Below, one piece after another: positions 5,102 to 5,868 of a stretch of DNA of 5,868 nucleotides. Positions within the stretch are counted from its first letter, which is position 1; each line of letters begins with the position of its first letter. Made by a program: the position numbers and the translations under genes. The notes below the pieces were generated by a model. That model had not been told where the DNA came from. It saw only the letters and a program-made list of their open reading frames with translations, and searched no databases. The stretch comes from Firmicutes bacterium UBA5500 (GTDB lineage Bacteria; Bacillota; UBA994; UBA5500). Location of the stretch: contig DIPA01000081.1 in assembly GCA_002427055.1 (NCBI GenBank), forward strand, positions 2,058 through 7,925, in the 5' to 3' direction.

Positions 5102-5868
5102 AGCGGCGGTCTAATTGGCTTTTGATAATTGTATTGCTAGGCGTGTTAGCTTCTGGTGTGCAGCTAACAAATAAAGGGCAGCTCGAACCGTTAGCAAGAC
5201 AGGTAGGTTTGGCTGTCGATGCGCAGGAGGTAACCGAGGCTACTTGGTGGCCTGCGTTGCAGGCTGCGGGAGTCCATTTTGCTCTGGTAACGGGGCCGGA
5301 ACAATTGACCAGCCTCCCTGTTGGAGTGCAACCGGTAGCTGTTGTGAGTACGGATACTTGGCCACGCTGGCGCGCCCTCGACATGGCACCGGCAGCTATC
5401 ATTTTTGCTGATAACCATTTTACGAGCGACCTGGCACAAGAGGTGCGCAGCCGGTCGGTTCCGATCGGTCTGCTGGAGTTCAAACCACAAACCGATTTTG
5501 CTGCTGACCCCAATAGTTGGGCCGGGCAGCTAATCCGTGTTTATGACCAACCTGCACATTCGTTTATCAGTGAGTTTACGATCGCTGTTCGCGAACGGCA
5601 AGTCGACCTAGCCGTAGTGCGTTTAGACCCGAAAGCTGATCCACCCCTAACCGTGCAGCACGTGGAGCAGGTAAGTGCTGCTCTGGCGGCCGAGGGACAT
5701 CAGTTTGCCACTCGCTTGCAGTCGCGAGCGGTGTTGATTGCTTTCAACTGGGTATTCTGGACTGAGGTGTTGGCACTGGGCGCTTTGGCAGCTTGGATGC
5801 TCAGCCTCATGTTGGGCAGGCGTTGGCACTGGGCGCTGTCTGGACTATCCTTACTTGCAGTTGTAGCT
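5098..5868 (+). CDS. DUF5693-like membrane protein, 5' part (257 codons, runs off the window)
   Basis: The frame opens at ATG 5098 (ATGA overlap with the glycosyltransferase stop; GGAGGT at 5085-5090, seven bases upstream) and stays open to the last base, so the C-terminal part is missing. Residues 7-21 form an N-terminal membrane anchor (WLLIIVLLGVLASGV). About 190 residues outside the membrane follow, then hydrophobic spans begin at about 212-239 and 245-257. In the soluble part, VPIGLLEF (121-128) and IAVRERQVDLAVVRL (162-176) resemble what I remember of DUF5693: a G-L-x-E-F turn, then a V-x-E-R-x-x-x-x-x-x-V-R strand. The family is usually much longer (600 or more residues, with many C-terminal spans), so less than half is present. 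Family assignment also leans on context, since DUF5693 genes commonly lie next to csaB and glycosyltransferases in Firmicutes. Biochemical role unknown. Confidence 0.78.
   Translation, partial: MKRRSNWLLIIVLLGVLASGVQLTNKGQLEPLARQVGLAVDAQEVTEATWWPALQAAGVHFALVTGPEQLTSLPVGVQPVAVVSTDTWPRWRALDMAPAAIIFADNHFTSDLAQEVRSRSVPIGLLEFKPQTDFAADPNSWAGQLIRVYDQPAHSFISEFTIAVRERQVDLAVVRLDPKADPPLTVQHVEQVSAALAAEGHQFATRLQSRAVLIAFNWVFWTEVLALGALAAWMLSLMLGRRWHWALSGLSLLAVVA
5769..5837 (+). repeat. 16-bp exact direct repeat, two copies 53 bases apart from start to start
   Basis: GTTGGCACTGGGCGCT occurs at 5769-5784 and again at 5822-5837, both inside the DUF5693-like gene. The copies are read in different frames: the first gives L-A-L-G-A, the second W-H-W-A. 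The likeness is therefore at DNA level, not a protein repeat. It may be the trace of a small local duplication or chance between TGG/CTG-rich membrane-span codons. Confidence 0.55.

Noticed and set aside
5025..5513. 162-codon open frame on the - strand
   Set aside because: It lies antisense across the glycosyltransferase / DUF5693-like junction, where both + genes have family motifs and ribosome sites. Its product is Ser/Thr/Cys-rich with no recognisable domain.

Overview
The window reads as one strand (+) of a cell-surface polysaccharide locus from a bacterium of roughly 50-55% GC. Strong AAGGAGG-type ribosome sites, a Rho-independent terminator, the DUF4330 / O-antigen-ligase-like / glycosyltransferase / DUF5693-like series, and a small secreted protein with a DPLVTKSYVD-type motif all suggest a Firmicute. 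Within that phylum my best guess, from remembered gene order, is a Negativicutes (Sporomusa/Pelosinus-like) or Peptococcaceae-type organism. I could not check this by search.

Layout: positions 1-137 are a leader with no convincing gene, holding a nested hairpin that ends one base before the ribosome site of the first gene. Positions 138-656 encode a 172-residue exported protein of unknown function. A Rho-independent terminator (665-690) follows it at once. Next come five closely packed genes: a GT4 glycosyltransferase (715-1836), a DUF4330 membrane-anchored protein (1833-2315), a 556-residue O-antigen ligase/polymerase-family membrane protein with an unusual Trp/Arg-rich N-terminal extension (2319-3989), a canonical GT4 glycosyltransferase (3986-5101), and the first 257 codons of a DUF5693-like membrane protein (5098 to the window edge). 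Three of the four junctions in this block are 4-base ATGA overlaps. The fourth has a 3-base gap. This is a translationally coupled operon.

How the genes probably work together (inference): the two cytosolic glycosyltransferases build a glycan on a lipid carrier. The ligase/polymerase-type protein joins or transfers glycan on the outer face of the cytoplasmic membrane. DUF4330 and the DUF5693-like protein are membrane accessories of unknown role. In Firmicutes I recall this set lying next to csaB (polysaccharide pyruvyl transferase), which makes the ligand for SLH-domain surface proteins, so csaB would be expected just beyond the right edge. The first protein is secreted, probably oligomeric through a short coiled coil, and is set apart from the operon by the terminator, so it may be made in larger amounts than the enzymes.

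I see no mobile element, CRISPR array, tRNA or rRNA. The points most worth a second look are the uncharacterised secreted protein and its RNA elements, a roughly 20-residue repeat in the N-terminal extension of the ligase, and the altered active-site motifs of the first glycosyltransferase.
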